NCBI RefSeq assembly: GCF_021441885.1
Contig: NZ_CP090439.1
Location: 930,001 to 994,000, forward strand
Length of the DNA stretch: 64,000 nucleotides
Source of the DNA: Vibrio maritimus
Lineage (GTDB): Bacteria; Pseudomonadota; Gammaproteobacteria; Enterobacterales; Vibrionaceae
Reading direction: 5' to 3'
In this document: positions 8,836 through 18,048 of the stretch, piece by piece
How the letters are laid out: each line of letters opens with the position of its first letter
Numbering within the stretch: position 1 is the first letter of the stretch
Made by a program: the position numbers and the translations under genes
Notes under the pieces: model-generated
Database searches by the model: none
The model's input: the letters and a program-made list of their open reading frames with translations, nothing else
What the model was told of the DNA's origin: nothing

Positions 8836-11160
8836 ATGAGTGTCATTACAAAGAAGTTGATCAGCCAGCCAGCATTTAATTTATTTAAGAAGGTGCTGCC
8901 ACCACTATCAGCAACCGAACGTGAGGCAATGGAAGCCGGTGGTGTATGGTGGGATGGTGAGTTGTTTTCCGGCAATCCAGATTTCAACACGCTGCATAAC
9001 TACCCTCAGCCTACTCTTACCGCTGAAGAGCAGCATTTTATTGATAACCAACTCGAAACGCTGCTTTCTATGCTCGATGATCACAAGATCGTCAAAGAAG
9101 ATCGTGACTTACCAGCAGAGGTTTGGGAGTACCTGAAGAAAGAGCGTTTCTTCTCGCTGATCATTTCTAAAGAATATGGCGGACGCGCCTTCTCTGCATT
9201 GGCCAACTCGACCATAGTATCCAAGATAGCAACACGTAGCATGAGTGCAGCGATTACAGTCATGGTTCCTAACTCTTTAGGTCCAGGAGAGCTGCTTTCC
9301 CATTATGGTACCCAAGAGCAAAAAGACTATTGGTTGCCGAGACTTGCAAACGGAACCGACACACCATGTTTTGCCCTAACGGGACCTGAGGCGGGTTCTG
9401 ACGCGGGCGGTATTCCAGACACGGGTGTGGTTTGTTATGACGAATATCAGGGTGAAAAGGTGCTGGGTATTCGACTCAATTGGAATAAACGCTACATAAC
9501 GCTTGCTCCAATTGCGACGGTAATGGGACTCGCGTTCAAGATGCTTGATCCCGAGGGTTTATTGGGGGACAAGAAGAATGTCGGTATCACCTGTGCGCTT
9601 ATCCCAACGGATCATCCTGGTGTCGTTATTGGTGAAAGACATGACCCTCTTCATCTTGCTTTTATGAACGGTACGATTCAGGGTAAGGATGTGTTCATCC
9701 CGATGGATTGGTTGATTGGCGGTGCCGATTATGCGGGTAAAGGATGGCGCATGTTGGTGGAATGCTTGTCAGCAGGTCGAGGAATATCACTTCCGGCACT
9801 AGGCACAGCCATTGGTCATCTCACTGCAAGGACAACGGGCGCTTACGCCTATGTTCGCAAGCAGTTTGGTATGTCGATTGGTAAGTTTGAAGGGGTAGCG
9901 GAAGCACTAGGTCGCATTGGTGGTTTGAACTACTTACTCGAAGCCAGCCGAACATTGACGACTACCTCGCTCGATATGGGGCAAAAACCAGGCATCGTTA
10001 CTGCTATTGCGAAGTACCATATGACGGAAATATCACGCACCATTCTTAATGACTCGATGGATATCCACGCCGGACGTGCGATTCAATGCGGTCCAATGAA
10101 CTATCTATCATCGGCTTACTTAGGTGTGCCTGTTGCCATCACTGTAGAAGGCGCGAATATCCTGACCCGTAACCTTATGATCTTTGGTCAGGGTGCCACG
10201 CGATGCCATCCATATGTATTTCAAGAGATGGAAGCGGCAGCAAACCCGGATCATGAAGCGGGTCTCGAAGCATTTGATAAGCTGCTGTTCAAACATATCG
10301 GTCACGCAACCAAGAACTCTATTGGAGGCTTATTTGCTGCGTTGACGGGATCTGCGTTGACGTCGTCTCCGGTCAGTGGTGCTACAGCTCGCCACTACAA
10401 GAACTTGAAGCGTCTAAGCAAAGCGCTTGCCGTGAGTGCTGACTTCGCGATGTTAACCTTGGGGGGCGAACTAAAGCGTAAAGAGCTGATTTCAGCGCGA
10501 TTGGGTGATGGTCTTGCCTACTTGTACTTGGCGTCAGCGGTATTGAAGAAGTATCAGGACGAAGGTAGCCGAGCAGAAGAGCGCGACTTTGTCGATTACG
10601 CGGTTGACTACTGTTTCTATCATGCCGCTAAGTCTTTAAACGAGGCATATCGCAACTTCCCAAGCCAGGTTGCTGGCAAAACGCTTAAATCGCTACTGTT
10701 CCCAATTGGTAACCATTTCAAACTGCCTAGTGATGAGGTGACGCTTCGCATAGCTAATAAGCTGATGGTGCCAGGTGAGATGCGCGACCGCTTGACCCAT
10801 CTTTGCTATGTGGGGGCAGCAGAAGATGACAATGTCGGTCTAATGGATCGTGCCTTCATCGCTATGTATGGCGTTCGAGATTTAGAGAAAAAGCTCCTCG
10901 CTGGCGTAAAAGCAGGAAAGGTTGCGCGCAAGGGCGTACTGACTGAGCGTCTGGCTCAAGCGCTGCAAGAAAACGTCTTAAGCCAGGAAGAAGTCGACAA
11001 AATCCTAGAAGCAGATGCGCTGCGCTATCGAGCGATTCAGGTTGACCATTTCAGCCATGATATGAAAACCACGTTAACTGGTAGTATCGTGCAGGAGAGA
11101 AAGGGTACACCGAAGCAGACTAAAAATACCCCGCAAGAAAAGCTAGCCAGCGTTAGCTAA
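8836..11160 (+). CDS. fadE: Acyl-CoA dehydrogenase FadE
   Basis: 774 residues from the ATG at 8836, which has an AAGGA site in the psrA stop region; an in-frame ATG at 8806 overlaps psrA and is less likely. Large FadE enzymes are about 800 residues. Visible blocks are the FAD/substrate stretch CFALTGPEAGSDAGG, the active-site region PALGTAIGHLTARTTGAYAYVRKQFG, and the extra C-terminal domain found in proteobacterial FadE. It catalyses the first, FAD-linked step of beta-oxidation, acyl-CoA to enoyl-CoA. Enoyl-CoA is also the substrate of PhaJ encoded across the divergent promoter. Confidence 0.93.
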   Translation: MSVITKKLISQPAFNLFKKVLPPLSATEREAMEAGGVWWDGELFSGNPDFNTLHNYPQPTLTAEEQHFIDNQLETLLSMLDDHKIVKEDRDLPAEVWEYLKKERFFSLIISKEYGGRAFSALANSTIVSKIATRSMSAAITVMVPNSLGPGELLSHYGTQEQKDYWLPRLANGTDTPCFALTGPEAGSDAGGIPDTGVVCYDEYQGEKVLGIRLNWNKRYITLAPIATVMGLAFKMLDPEGLLGDKKNVGITCALIPTDHPGVVIGERHDPLHLAFMNGTIQGKDVFIPMDWLIGGADYAGKGWRMLVECLSAGRGISLPALGTAIGHLTARTTGAYAYVRKQFGMSIGKFEGVAEALGRIGGLNYLLEASRTLTTTSLDMGQKPGIVTAIAKYHMTEISRTILNDSMDIHAGRAIQCGPMNYLSSAYLGVPVAITVEGANILTRNLMIFGQGATRCHPYVFQEMEAAANPDHEAGLEAFDKLLFKHIGHATKNSIGGLFAALTGSALTSSPVSGATARHYKNLKRLSKALAVSADFAMLTLGGELKRKELISARLGDGLAYLYLASAVLKKYQDEGSRAEERDFVDYAVDYCFYHAAKSLNEAYRNFPSQVAGKTLKSLLFPIGNHFKLPSDEVTLRIANKLMVPGEMRDRLTHLCYVGAAEDDNVGLMDRAFIAMYGVRDLEKKLLAGVKAGKVARKGVLTERLAQALQENVLSQEEVDKILEADALRYRAIQVDHFSHDMKTTLTGSIVQERKGTPKQTKNTPQEKLASVS

Positions 11161-11167
11161 TCCCCTG

Positions 11168-11199
11168 AAGCCTGTCTGCTTATGTAGACAGGCTTTTTT
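11168..11199 (+). terminator. Terminator after fadE
   Basis: 10-bp stem AAGCCTGTCT / AGACAGGCTT with an 8-nt loop, continuing into a T6 run, eight bases after the fadE stop. Confidence 0.87.
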
Positions 11200-11270
11200 A
11201 TATAGCACTTTTTTACGTAACACTTTCTTATATAACAATAAAAACACAGTCAGAATGATCGAGGAACACG

Positions 11271-11708
11271 ATGGAAAACGCACAACACTACCAAGCCCTA
11301 GAAAATATGTACTTAGCAGCACCAATCAATGAGTTTTATCTGCCTAAAATTAAGGTTCAAGAAGGTCAGGCAGACATCGAGATTGAACTGCATAAAAAGT
11401 ACTTCCACACTGGAGGTGCCGTCCACGGTTCCGTCTACTTCAAGATGCTAGACGATGCTGCTTTCTTTGCCGCTGCTAGCCAAGAGAAAGAGTACTTTGT
11501 ACTCACCACGTCTTTCACAACCTATATCACGCGACCTGTTTCTAAAGGTCGAATGAAAGCGGTAGGTAAAGTGGTGAACATAAATAGCAGTCAATTTATC
11601 GTTGAATCTGTGGTGTACGATGGTGAGGGTCGTGAAATTGGACGAGGTAACGGATTGTTTGTTCGAAGTAAAATGTTGCTGGCTGATATACCCGGTTATC
11701 AATTCTAG
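11271..11708 (+). CDS. PaaI-like hotdog-fold thioesterase
   Basis: 145 residues with a single hotdog fold. The pattern HTGGAVHGSVYFKMLDDAAFFAA (near 44-66) is the PaaI/YiiD-type signature, in which the HG pair starts the long helix that holds the active site. The product probably hydrolyses an acyl-CoA or aryl-CoA thioester. A GAGGA ribosome site sits before the ATG. It follows fadE in the same direction but after a terminator, so it is probably its own unit. Substrate unknown. Confidence 0.8.
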   Translation: MENAQHYQALENMYLAAPINEFYLPKIKVQEGQADIEIELHKKYFHTGGAVHGSVYFKMLDDAAFFAAASQEKEYFVLTTSFTTYITRPVSKGRMKAVGKVVNINSSQFIVESVVYDGEGREIGRGNGLFVRSKMLLADIPGYQF

Positions 11709-11890
11709 ACACTGCCTCCAACACGCGGAGAAACATCAGAGTCATTTGAGAGAAATTTGTGAGAAATTAGTGAGGCTGCTGCAAACCTTACCCTGCATGC
11801 TTTAACACATGGAAACGCGCAACGTCTTAAACTGTGCATTGTGCGTTTAATACATGGTGTCCCCAGGGACCGTTAAAGGATGGAATCACA

Positions 11891-12574
11891 ATGAAAAAAC
11901 GTACTCAACTTGGACTCGCAATCACGTCTGCATCTCTTCTTCTAGGTGCTGGCTCAGCAGCTGCAGCAGACTTAGAAATAACCATTACCAACGCCACCAA
12001 AGGCATTTACTTCACCCCTCTCATTGTCGCCGCACACAATTCGGACCTAGTGATGTTCCGTACTGGACAGGCCGCTTCTGCAGAGCTGGAGTCGATGGCT
12101 GAAGGTGGTGACATTTCTGGTTTGGCAAGTGTCATTGGTAACGCTGGTGGTGTGGTCGTTGAAAACCCTGCTTCGGGGATTTTGAATCCAGGCGTTTCCA
12201 CCACTTTTTCTATGGATAGCGGTAGCTTTGGCTACCTTTCGCTCAGTGCGATGTTACTACCAACCAATGATGGCTTTGTGGGGTTGGATAGTTGGAAGAT
12301 CCCGTCAGAGCCTGGTACCTACAAAGCAACACTGCGCGGTTATGATGCTGGCACCGAAGCAAATGACGAGTTAGCGGGTAGTATGCCAAACCCTCCATTC
12401 CTGACGTTTGGCGCGGGTGGTACAGGCGTTGAAACGGCCGTAACCAATAATACAGTTCATGTTCATCCTGGTAATCTAGGTGACAGCGACCCAGCAGGCG
12501 GTATCAGCGACCTTGATAACACTAGCCACCGTTGGCTGAACCCTGTAGCCACTATCACTGTTGTAGTGAAATAG
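11891..12574 (+). CDS. Secreted Spondin_N-domain protein
   Basis: 227 residues from MKKRTQLGL; the frame extends further upstream but this start gives a clean signal peptide (cleavage after SAAAA, about residue 25) and follows an AAAGGA site. The mature part reads as the bacterial Spondin_N fold: an N-terminal ITITNATKG strand, a FTPLIVAAHN block, a FMT-like AELESMAEGG stretch, a D-A-G-T-E-A-N-D-E acidic motif near residue 160, and a C-terminal HRWLNPVATITV strand. The acidic motif probably binds calcium. The role is unknown; it is exported to the periplasm or outside. First gene of an apparent four-gene unit. Confidence 0.8.
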   Translation: MKKRTQLGLAITSASLLLGAGSAAAADLEITITNATKGIYFTPLIVAAHNSDLVMFRTGQAASAELESMAEGGDISGLASVIGNAGGVVVENPASGILNPGVSTTFSMDSGSFGYLSLSAMLLPTNDGFVGLDSWKIPSEPGTYKATLRGYDAGTEANDELAGSMPNPPFLTFGAGGTGVETAVTNNTVHVHPGNLGDSDPAGGISDLDNTSHRWLNPVATITVVVK

Positions 12575-12582
12575 GAGGTCCC

Positions 12583-13278
12583 ATGAAGACACGAATTTTA
12601 CTACTCGCAAGTGCGGTTGCCGTAATAGCAGGGTGCGGTCACAACGATGATGACAGTCCTGCTGCTCAAAACTATCGTTATACCGTCAGTGTTCAAAACC
12701 TATCTGCGAATCAGCCATTGAGTCCGCTCGCGGTACTCGCTCATAACAGCAGTTTTAGCATGTTTGAAGTAGGACAACCTGCATCCGTTGAGCTGGAGCA
12801 TCTTGCTGAGGGTGGCAGCAATGCGGAGTTGCTGGCTCTAAGCAGCAGTGATGACAACATTTATACTGGAACGTCAGGTAATGGGCTCATCATGCCAGGG
12901 ACGAGTGACTCGATTACTTTGACCTTATCTCCTGATCGCGCCAAGTATCTGTCGGTTGCCTCTATGTTTGTGAATACCAACGATGCGTTTGTGGGTGAAA
13001 CCGGGCTCTCTATCGGTAGTCTGGCGACAGGCGAAACCTTCGTGATGAATATGAATGTTTGGGACTCGGGTACTGAAGCTAACGATGAGCTCGCAGCAAC
13101 CATTCCCGGTCCAGCGGGTGGCGGTGAGGGCTTTAACGCGGCTCGAAACGATGATGACAAGGTCTCTTTCCATTCGGGAGTGGTCAGTAAAGACGATGGT
13201 TTAGCAACCTCCGCACTATCCGCAAACCATAGGTTCTTAAACCCAGGGGCGAGAATTACCATCACACGAATAGAATAA
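12583..13278 (+). CDS. Spondin_N-domain lipoprotein
   Basis: 231 residues from MKTRILLL, preceded by a perfect AGGAGGT ribosome site that overlaps the stop of the previous gene. The lipobox VIAGC places the lipidated Cys near residue 18, so it is membrane-anchored. The rest parallels the first Spondin_N protein (FTPLIVAAHN versus LSPLAVLAHN; a W-D-S-G-T-E-A-N-D-E motif; a C-terminal HRFLNPGARITI strand), so the pair looks like an old tandem duplication split into a soluble and an anchored form. Its stop overlaps the first possible start of the response regulator gene (TAATG). Confidence 0.8.
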   Translation: MKTRILLLASAVAVIAGCGHNDDDSPAAQNYRYTVSVQNLSANQPLSPLAVLAHNSSFSMFEVGQPASVELEHLAEGGSNAELLALSSSDDNIYTGTSGNGLIMPGTSDSITLTLSPDRAKYLSVASMFVNTNDAFVGETGLSIGSLATGETFVMNMNVWDSGTEANDELAATIPGPAGGGEGFNAARNDDDKVSFHSGVVSKDDGLATSALSANHRFLNPGARITITRIE

Positions 13279-13343
13279 TGAAAGATATTCTTACCTGCTC
13301 CGGTCATGTGCTAGGTCTACGGAATTGGAGCAGGTATCGTGAT

Positions 13344-14138
13344 ATGGCAAGTCAACTAAACCGCAGTTCGTTTTCAGCAGATGCGTCCCTAGATGCGGGC
13401 GCAGTGCTCAAAACCGCTAGTATCCTATTGGTGGAAGACGACGATGATCTCGCAGAGTTGGTGCAGATGCACCTTAAATTTCAAGGGCATCAAGTCACAA
13501 GAGTGAGTCAATGCGGCGAAGCTCGTCAATGCTATTCAGCCCAACCTTTTGATCTGGTTATTCTCGACAGGGGTTTACCTGACGGCGATGGGATAGACGT
13601 TTGCCACTCGCTGCGCCGCGTTCAAGATTGGACGCCAGTGCTGATGCTCACTGCACGAGACAGTGAAATGGATAAAGTCGATGGTTTAGAGGCTGGGGTT
13701 GATGATTACATTACTAAGCCCTTTAGCGTCTTAGAGTTTCAAGCCCGTGTACGAAACATACTGCGCCGACAATCTAGACCTGATACCGAAGAGTCTCAGC
13801 CAGAAGATGATGCCATGATATTTGGTCCTCTAGAAATCCGCCCAAATCAACACACAGTGTCCTTGCATGGCAAGGAGATAGCGTTAACCGCCACAGAATT
13901 TACCTTACTGCATTTTTTAGCATCGAGACCGGGACGCGTATACAGCAAAGATGAACTGTTGGACCATGTTTGGCATACCAATCACTCTGGTTATCACCAT
14001 ACGGTGTGTAGCACGATTAACCGGCTTCGAACTAAATTGGCGGTGGAAACAGCCGTTACTCAGCCAAGTAAAGAGCGTGATGAACAACATTTTGTGCACA
14101 CTGTTTGGGGCGTGGGTTATAAGTTTCAGTCACTTTGA
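13344..14138 (+). CDS. OmpR-family response regulator
   Basis: About 264 residues from the ATG at 13344, which follows GGAGCAGG. A start at 13278 overlapping the previous stop (TAATG) is possible and would add 22 residues. The receiver domain has the acidic cluster (VEDDDD), the phospho-acceptor Asp75 in LVILDRGLPDG and the conserved Lys in YITKPF. The C-terminal part is a winged helix of the Trans_Reg_C type (TATEFTLLHFLASRPGRVYSK). It is the partner of the kinase that follows. Placement behind the Spondin_N genes suggests that it controls them or responds to their state. Confidence 0.88.
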   Translation: MASQLNRSSFSADASLDAGAVLKTASILLVEDDDDLAELVQMHLKFQGHQVTRVSQCGEARQCYSAQPFDLVILDRGLPDGDGIDVCHSLRRVQDWTPVLMLTARDSEMDKVDGLEAGVDDYITKPFSVLEFQARVRNILRRQSRPDTEESQPEDDAMIFGPLEIRPNQHTVSLHGKEIALTATEFTLLHFLASRPGRVYSKDELLDHVWHTNHSGYHHTVCSTINRLRTKLAVETAVTQPSKERDEQHFVHTVWGVGYKFQSL

Positions 14139-14173
14139 ATGGACTCAACAAAGAGCTTAAGGATGAAGGGATT

Positions 14174-15547
14174 ATGAGTTTTAAAGCAAGACTGGTGATA
14201 TTCACAAGCCTCTGGTTTTGTATTATGACGGTCATTATTGCCTACACCTATCATTGGCAGCGACAGACCATAGAACATCGCACCACGCAAAGCTTACATA
14301 AAGACCTCGCTGTCCATATGCGGGACGATAACCCGCTGATGATAGGCACGGAATACAACCCCAAAGCGCTTAAATCCATTTTCCACACCTTGATGCTTAT
14401 TGGACCCGACTTCGAGATCTACTTTCTTGATGCTCAAGGTAATATCACCACACACGCTGCACCTGAAGGTGCTGAGATCATGGGCTCCATTGATGTCGAG
14501 CCGATAAAACGATTTCTCGCTGATGAGCCTTTTCCGATATTAGGTCAAGACCCCCGTCATCCTGGTGAAGACACCGTGTTCTCCGTCGCGGCAATTAAGG
14601 AGTTTGGTTCAACGATAGGCTATCTATATGTGGTAATAGGTAGTACCAAACATTCAACCATCGCAAAAGCTCAGGTCGACACGCCTTATATCGCGCTTAC
14701 CGGATTGACCTTACTCTCGATTCTAGGCTTTGCACTAGGCGCCTATTGGCTGGTTAAACGTAGCTTACTTACACCAATCGAAAAGGTGACCTCGAGTTTA
14801 GAGCAGCAAGCTGAACATGATTTTCGGCTTAATCCAGGCTTCACCAAACAGGTACCCGAACTTGTGCCTATTGCTCACTCTTACCAAAAGATGGCAAAGC
14901 ATATACAGCAGCAGTTTTTACAACTTGAGTATCAAGCCAGTAGCCGTCGAGATACGCTGGTGCAACTGAGTCATGATCTCAAAACGCCCCTGTCGAGTGT
15001 GCTTGGTTATCTGGAAACTTGGAAGTTACAGCACCCAGGCTCCGATCCATTGATTGAGGTGGCGTATCGAAATTGCGGTAAGCTATCGGATCAACTTCAC
15101 TCGCTGCTAGAGACAGCAAAATCAGATGCTGGCTTGCCTAGCTATCAATATGAGCCTGTAGAACTGAGCTCTTTGGTTGCTGAATGCGCCGAAACCATGA
15201 TGAGTCAATTTCAACGTAAGCAGATAGAGCTTAACGTCGATGTGGATAGTGGCATTCAAACGATTGGCGACAGAGGTTTGTTGGAGCGGCTAGTGTTAAA
15301 CCTTCTAGAAAATGCCCTGCGTCATAGCCCAAGTGGCGCCACTGTGGATTGTCAGGCTCATAAGTCAGAAGATGGAAAGAGCATCCAGTTTGTGTTTATC
15401 AATAAGGTTGAGCAAAGTGCGCCAAGTGGCTCGCTAGGCATCGGAACTAAAATTGTTCAATCTATCCTAATGCTACATCATAGCTACTTGGAAACGAGCG
15501 CGAGTGAGTCGATTTACCAACAGCGGTTTGCCTTGCGAGTGGTGTAA
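14174..15547 (+). CDS. Sensor histidine kinase with degenerate ATP lid
   Basis: About 457 residues from MSFKARL. A start at 14135 overlapping the regulator is possible but has a poorer ribosome site. The protein has one N-terminal membrane span, a periplasmic sensor part (residues about 30-165), a second span (LTLLSILGFALGAYWLV), HAMP, the phospho-acceptor His267 in QLSHDLKTPLSS, and an N-box (ENALRHSP). The usual D-x-G-x-G box is not visible: the chain goes from FVFINKVEQ almost directly to SLGIGTKIV. It may still bind ATP through the N and G2 boxes. It pairs with the preceding response regulator. Confidence 0.87.
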   Translation: MSFKARLVIFTSLWFCIMTVIIAYTYHWQRQTIEHRTTQSLHKDLAVHMRDDNPLMIGTEYNPKALKSIFHTLMLIGPDFEIYFLDAQGNITTHAAPEGAEIMGSIDVEPIKRFLADEPFPILGQDPRHPGEDTVFSVAAIKEFGSTIGYLYVVIGSTKHSTIAKAQVDTPYIALTGLTLLSILGFALGAYWLVKRSLLTPIEKVTSSLEQQAEHDFRLNPGFTKQVPELVPIAHSYQKMAKHIQQQFLQLEYQASSRRDTLVQLSHDLKTPLSSVLGYLETWKLQHPGSDPLIEVAYRNCGKLSDQLHSLLETAKSDAGLPSYQYEPVELSSLVAECAETMMSQFQRKQIELNVDVDSGIQTIGDRGLLERLVLNLLENALRHSPSGATVDCQAHKSEDGKSIQFVFINKVEQSAPSGSLGIGTKIVQSILMLHHSYLETSASESIYQQRFALRVV

Positions 15548-15572
15548 AAAAGCCCCGATAGGGTTCGGGGCT
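15545..15572 (-). terminator. Terminator of rsgA
   Basis: 8-bp stem AGCCCCGA / TCGGGGCT with a six-base loop. Read on the minus strand it ends in a T6 run; read on the plus strand it lacks one. It lies between convergent kinase and rsgA genes. Confidence 0.75.
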
Positions 15573-15602
15573 GGTCTATGGTTTCATTTCACTTGGTGTT
15601 GA

Positions 15603-16658
15603 TTAATAACCTTTCTTGCGATGACGGCTTTCCGACTGAACCGAGCGATAGAACTTACCCAGTTCTTTATCTTTGGTTCGTTTCTCTGCTAGAGACGCAC
15701 TGTTTCGTGCTTGCTCGCGCTGAAGCTTAAAATAGTTATCGACTCGTCTCTCATCAAGCTCACCGCTCTCTAGTGCACTGCGCACAGCACAGCCTGGCTC
15801 ATTGGTGTGCTGACAGTCCGCAAAACGGCATTGGTTAATCAAGGTTTCAACATCACTAAAGGTCTCGGACAGACCGTCTTCACTTGCTGTGAGCTGAATC
15901 TCTCGCATCCCAGGCGTATCAAGCAGCAAACCGCCGTTGGGCATCTTGTGCATGGAACGAGAGGTTGTTGTGTGGCGACCTTTACTGTCATCTTCACGAA
16001 TACCACCTGTTGCTTGCGTTTGCGCCTGCATCAAGGTGTTTACCAGTGTCGATTTCCCCACACCTGAAGAGCCCATAAATGCCACGGTTTGACCAACTCC
16101 ACACCAAGACTGAAGGCCATGAAGAGAATCAATCTCTAACGCGTTGACCGTTTCTATTATTAAGAATGGGTCCAGTGATTGTACTTGCTGACGTTTCTCT
16201 TCTACGTCTTCGCATAAGTCGGCTTTGGTTAGCACGATCACTGCTTCTGATTTGGCTTCATTGACCAAAGTCAGGTAGCGTTCTATGCGACTGAGATTAA
16301 AGTCAAAGTTCAAAGAACAGACAATAAAAACAGTGTCGACGTTGGCCGCAATGTATTGCTCTTCTAGCTTTGAGCCGGGAGCTTTGCGGCTAAACAGAGA
16401 TTTACGATCGAGCAGTCTTACAAATCGATGTTGTTCATCCAGAAGTATCCAATCACCCACTGTCATTTGAGGGTGACTGATATGATGCTCAAGGTGAAAC
16501 TCGTCTTGCTCAGTACAGACGATATAGCCACTGCGATGATGAGCAATAACACGACCGAAGATAATACCTTCGTACTCTTCAAGAGTGAGTTGTTGTTGAA
16601 AATAGGTTTTCCAGCCAAGTTCGTTGATCGCGATTGGATGGGTAAAAATAGAATGCAT
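15603..16658 (-). CDS. rsgA: Small-subunit ribosome biogenesis GTPase RsgA
   Basis: 351 residues with an OB-fold at the N-terminus, then a circularly permuted GTPase: G4 (VLTKADL, near 160) precedes G1 (GSSGVGKST, near 196) and G3 (DTPGMRE, near 247). A C-terminal zinc knuckle follows (CRFADCQHTNEPGC). RsgA helps late 30S maturation. Vibrios often carry two RsgA-type genes; this one lacks the psd neighbour usual for the main copy, so it may be a second copy. A long leader with a short ORF lies upstream. Confidence 0.9.
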   Translation of the reverse strand: MHSIFTHPIAINELGWKTYFQQQLTLEEYEGIIFGRVIAHHRSGYIVCTEQDEFHLEHHISHPQMTVGDWILLDEQHRFVRLLDRKSLFSRKAPGSKLEEQYIAANVDTVFIVCSLNFDFNLSRIERYLTLVNEAKSEAVIVLTKADLCEDVEEKRQQVQSLDPFLIIETVNALEIDSLHGLQSWCGVGQTVAFMGSSGVGKSTLVNTLMQAQTQATGGIREDDSKGRHTTTSRSMHKMPNGGLLLDTPGMREIQLTASEDGLSETFSDVETLINQCRFADCQHTNEPGCAVRSALESGELDERRVDNYFKLQREQARNSASLAEKRTKDKELGKFYRSVQSESRHRKKGY

Positions 16659-16805
16659 TGTTAGTACCTAAATTAGACTTATTTTTATAAGGGTCAGGTA
16701 CTTACCGATGTAAGTGTGTGCAGGTTGCACAAGACCCCGGTTTTTATCACCGGGTAAAGCAGAAGAGTGTGGTTGAGCGGAACTAAGAGTGTGTTTACGT
16801 TTCGC

Positions 16806-16856
16806 TTAACGCTGGTTTGTTTCCAACTTTACCGGGTGGGTACGCATTACAATCAT
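16806..16856 (-). CDS. Possible 16-residue leader ORF upstream of rsgA
   Basis: ATG preceded by GGAGGA with five-base spacing, coding MIVMRTHPVKLETNQR and then TAA. The same frame stays open for a further 45 codons past the TAA (to 16668). The strong ribosome site suggests real translation. Function unknown; it could be a leader peptide, a tiny protein, or a broken longer gene. A CCCGGT/ACCGGG hairpin near 16737-16756 follows it. Confidence 0.4.
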   Translation of the reverse strand: MIVMRTHPVKLETNQR

Positions 16857-16949
16857 GAAAATCCTCCAAAAATATTAGTATAAGACGTGGCAATAATAGC
16901 ACCGCGGCGCTATTTGTACAGCACCGCGGTAAATTACGATTCTTCCAGT

Positions 16950-17411
16950 TTAGTGATGCATGTGGTCGTGGTTATGCTTCATTCCAGACATCACCTTTTT
17001 GACTGGTACATTCAATACCTTTACTTCGCCATTTGCAAAGCTCAGCTCAACGTTAATGGTCTCGCCTTCTTTCATTGGCTGGTTTACGTCTAGCAGCATG
17101 ATGTGCAAGCTACCCGGCTTCAGAACGGTTTTTCCATTCGCTGGTATTTCAATCGATTTTATTTGACGCATTTTCATCACGTCACCGTCTTTGATGACAT
17201 CGTGAAGTTCAACGACGGAAGAGGCTTGAGAGGTGGCGCTGACAATAGTACGCACCTCGTTGCTTGTGTTCTCGATGGTACCGAACACGGCGCTGGTCGT
17301 CGCATTAGGTGGTGTTGTGCGAGCATACGCGTCATTGACATCAATCGCCGCATTGGCGGCTGAGAGAGGGGCAAGGGCAAGAGCAGTTAGAAGGATTGTA
17401 TTGAGCTTCAT
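16950..17411 (-). CDS. Periplasmic copper chaperone PCu(A)C
   Basis: 153 residues with a signal peptide ending ANA (about residue 21). The copper site of the family, H-x(n)-M-x(n)-H-x-M, is visible in ELHDVIKDGDVMKM and GSLHIML, and the C-terminus is His/Met-rich (MKHNHDHMHH). PCuAC binds Cu(I)/Cu(II) in the periplasm and hands it to Sco and cytochrome c oxidase. It sits 25 bases after the sco gene on the same strand, which fits that role. Confidence 0.9.
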   Translation of the reverse strand: MKLNTILLTALALAPLSAANAAIDVNDAYARTTPPNATTSAVFGTIENTSNEVRTIVSATSQASSVVELHDVIKDGDVMKMRQIKSIEIPANGKTVLKPGSLHIMLLDVNQPMKEGETINVELSFANGEVKVLNVPVKKVMSGMKHNHDHMHH

Positions 17412-17436
17412 GGTTTATTCCATTGTTATATGAGTT

Positions 17437-18048
17437 TTATCCTTGGTTATTGACGCGTTTTATCGCTTCAATAATTGGAGCAGGAGTCATGGTGTGCGGC
17501 ACTTTTTCAATAAGCGTACCGTCAGGGCTTAAAAAATAGAAATATGAGCTATGATCGAGCGTGTAGCCAAGCTGGGAATCTTCGAGTTCCGTTTTTCTAA
17601 ATATCACGCCATACTTGTGAGCTAAAGGTTTTGTGACCTCAAGCGGTGCAGATAGCCCCTCAATCATGGGATGAAAATAGTGTGCATATTCCGCTGAGGC
17701 TTCAGCGGCATCGCGCTCGGGATCGAGAGAGACAAACATTGGTCTTAATGTTGATTTGGTTTCATCATCGATCTGATTCAGTGCGCCAGCCAACATGGCA
17801 AGTGACGTTGGGCACACGTCAGGGCAGCGGGTAAACCCAAAATACACGATGCGTGTACGTGGGTCCGCTTGGTCAAAAATCTCGACGGGGTCGCCATTCT
17901 CGCCATACAAAATGGATTCAGACACTTTTTCAAGTTGCGCTAACTCTAGTGCCTGTTTCTCTTTTTGCTGTTGGTTGTCGAGATACACCTTACTCCCCAC
18001 ACCAAGACCAAAAGCGACAATCAGTAGTGCTATCCATTTTTTATTCAT
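17437..18048 (-). CDS. SCO1/SenC copper metallochaperone
   Basis: 203 residues, N-terminal membrane anchor (residues 4-22), then a thioredoxin-like fold. The copper ligands are visible: CPDVC (near 75-79) and the distal His in YTLDHSSYFYF (near 164). Sco proteins load copper into the CuA site of cytochrome oxidase or act as thiol reductants. It overlaps the preceding gene by four bases (ATGA) and is followed by the PCuAC gene, giving a three-gene copper delivery operon. Confidence 0.9.
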   Translation of the reverse strand: MNKKWIALLIVAFGLGVGSKVYLDNQQQKEKQALELAQLEKVSESILYGENGDPVEIFDQADPRTRIVYFGFTRCPDVCPTSLAMLAGALNQIDDETKSTLRPMFVSLDPERDAAEASAEYAHYFHPMIEGLSAPLEVTKPLAHKYGVIFRKTELEDSQLGYTLDHSSYFYFLSPDGTLIEKVPHTMTPAPIIEAIKRVNNQG

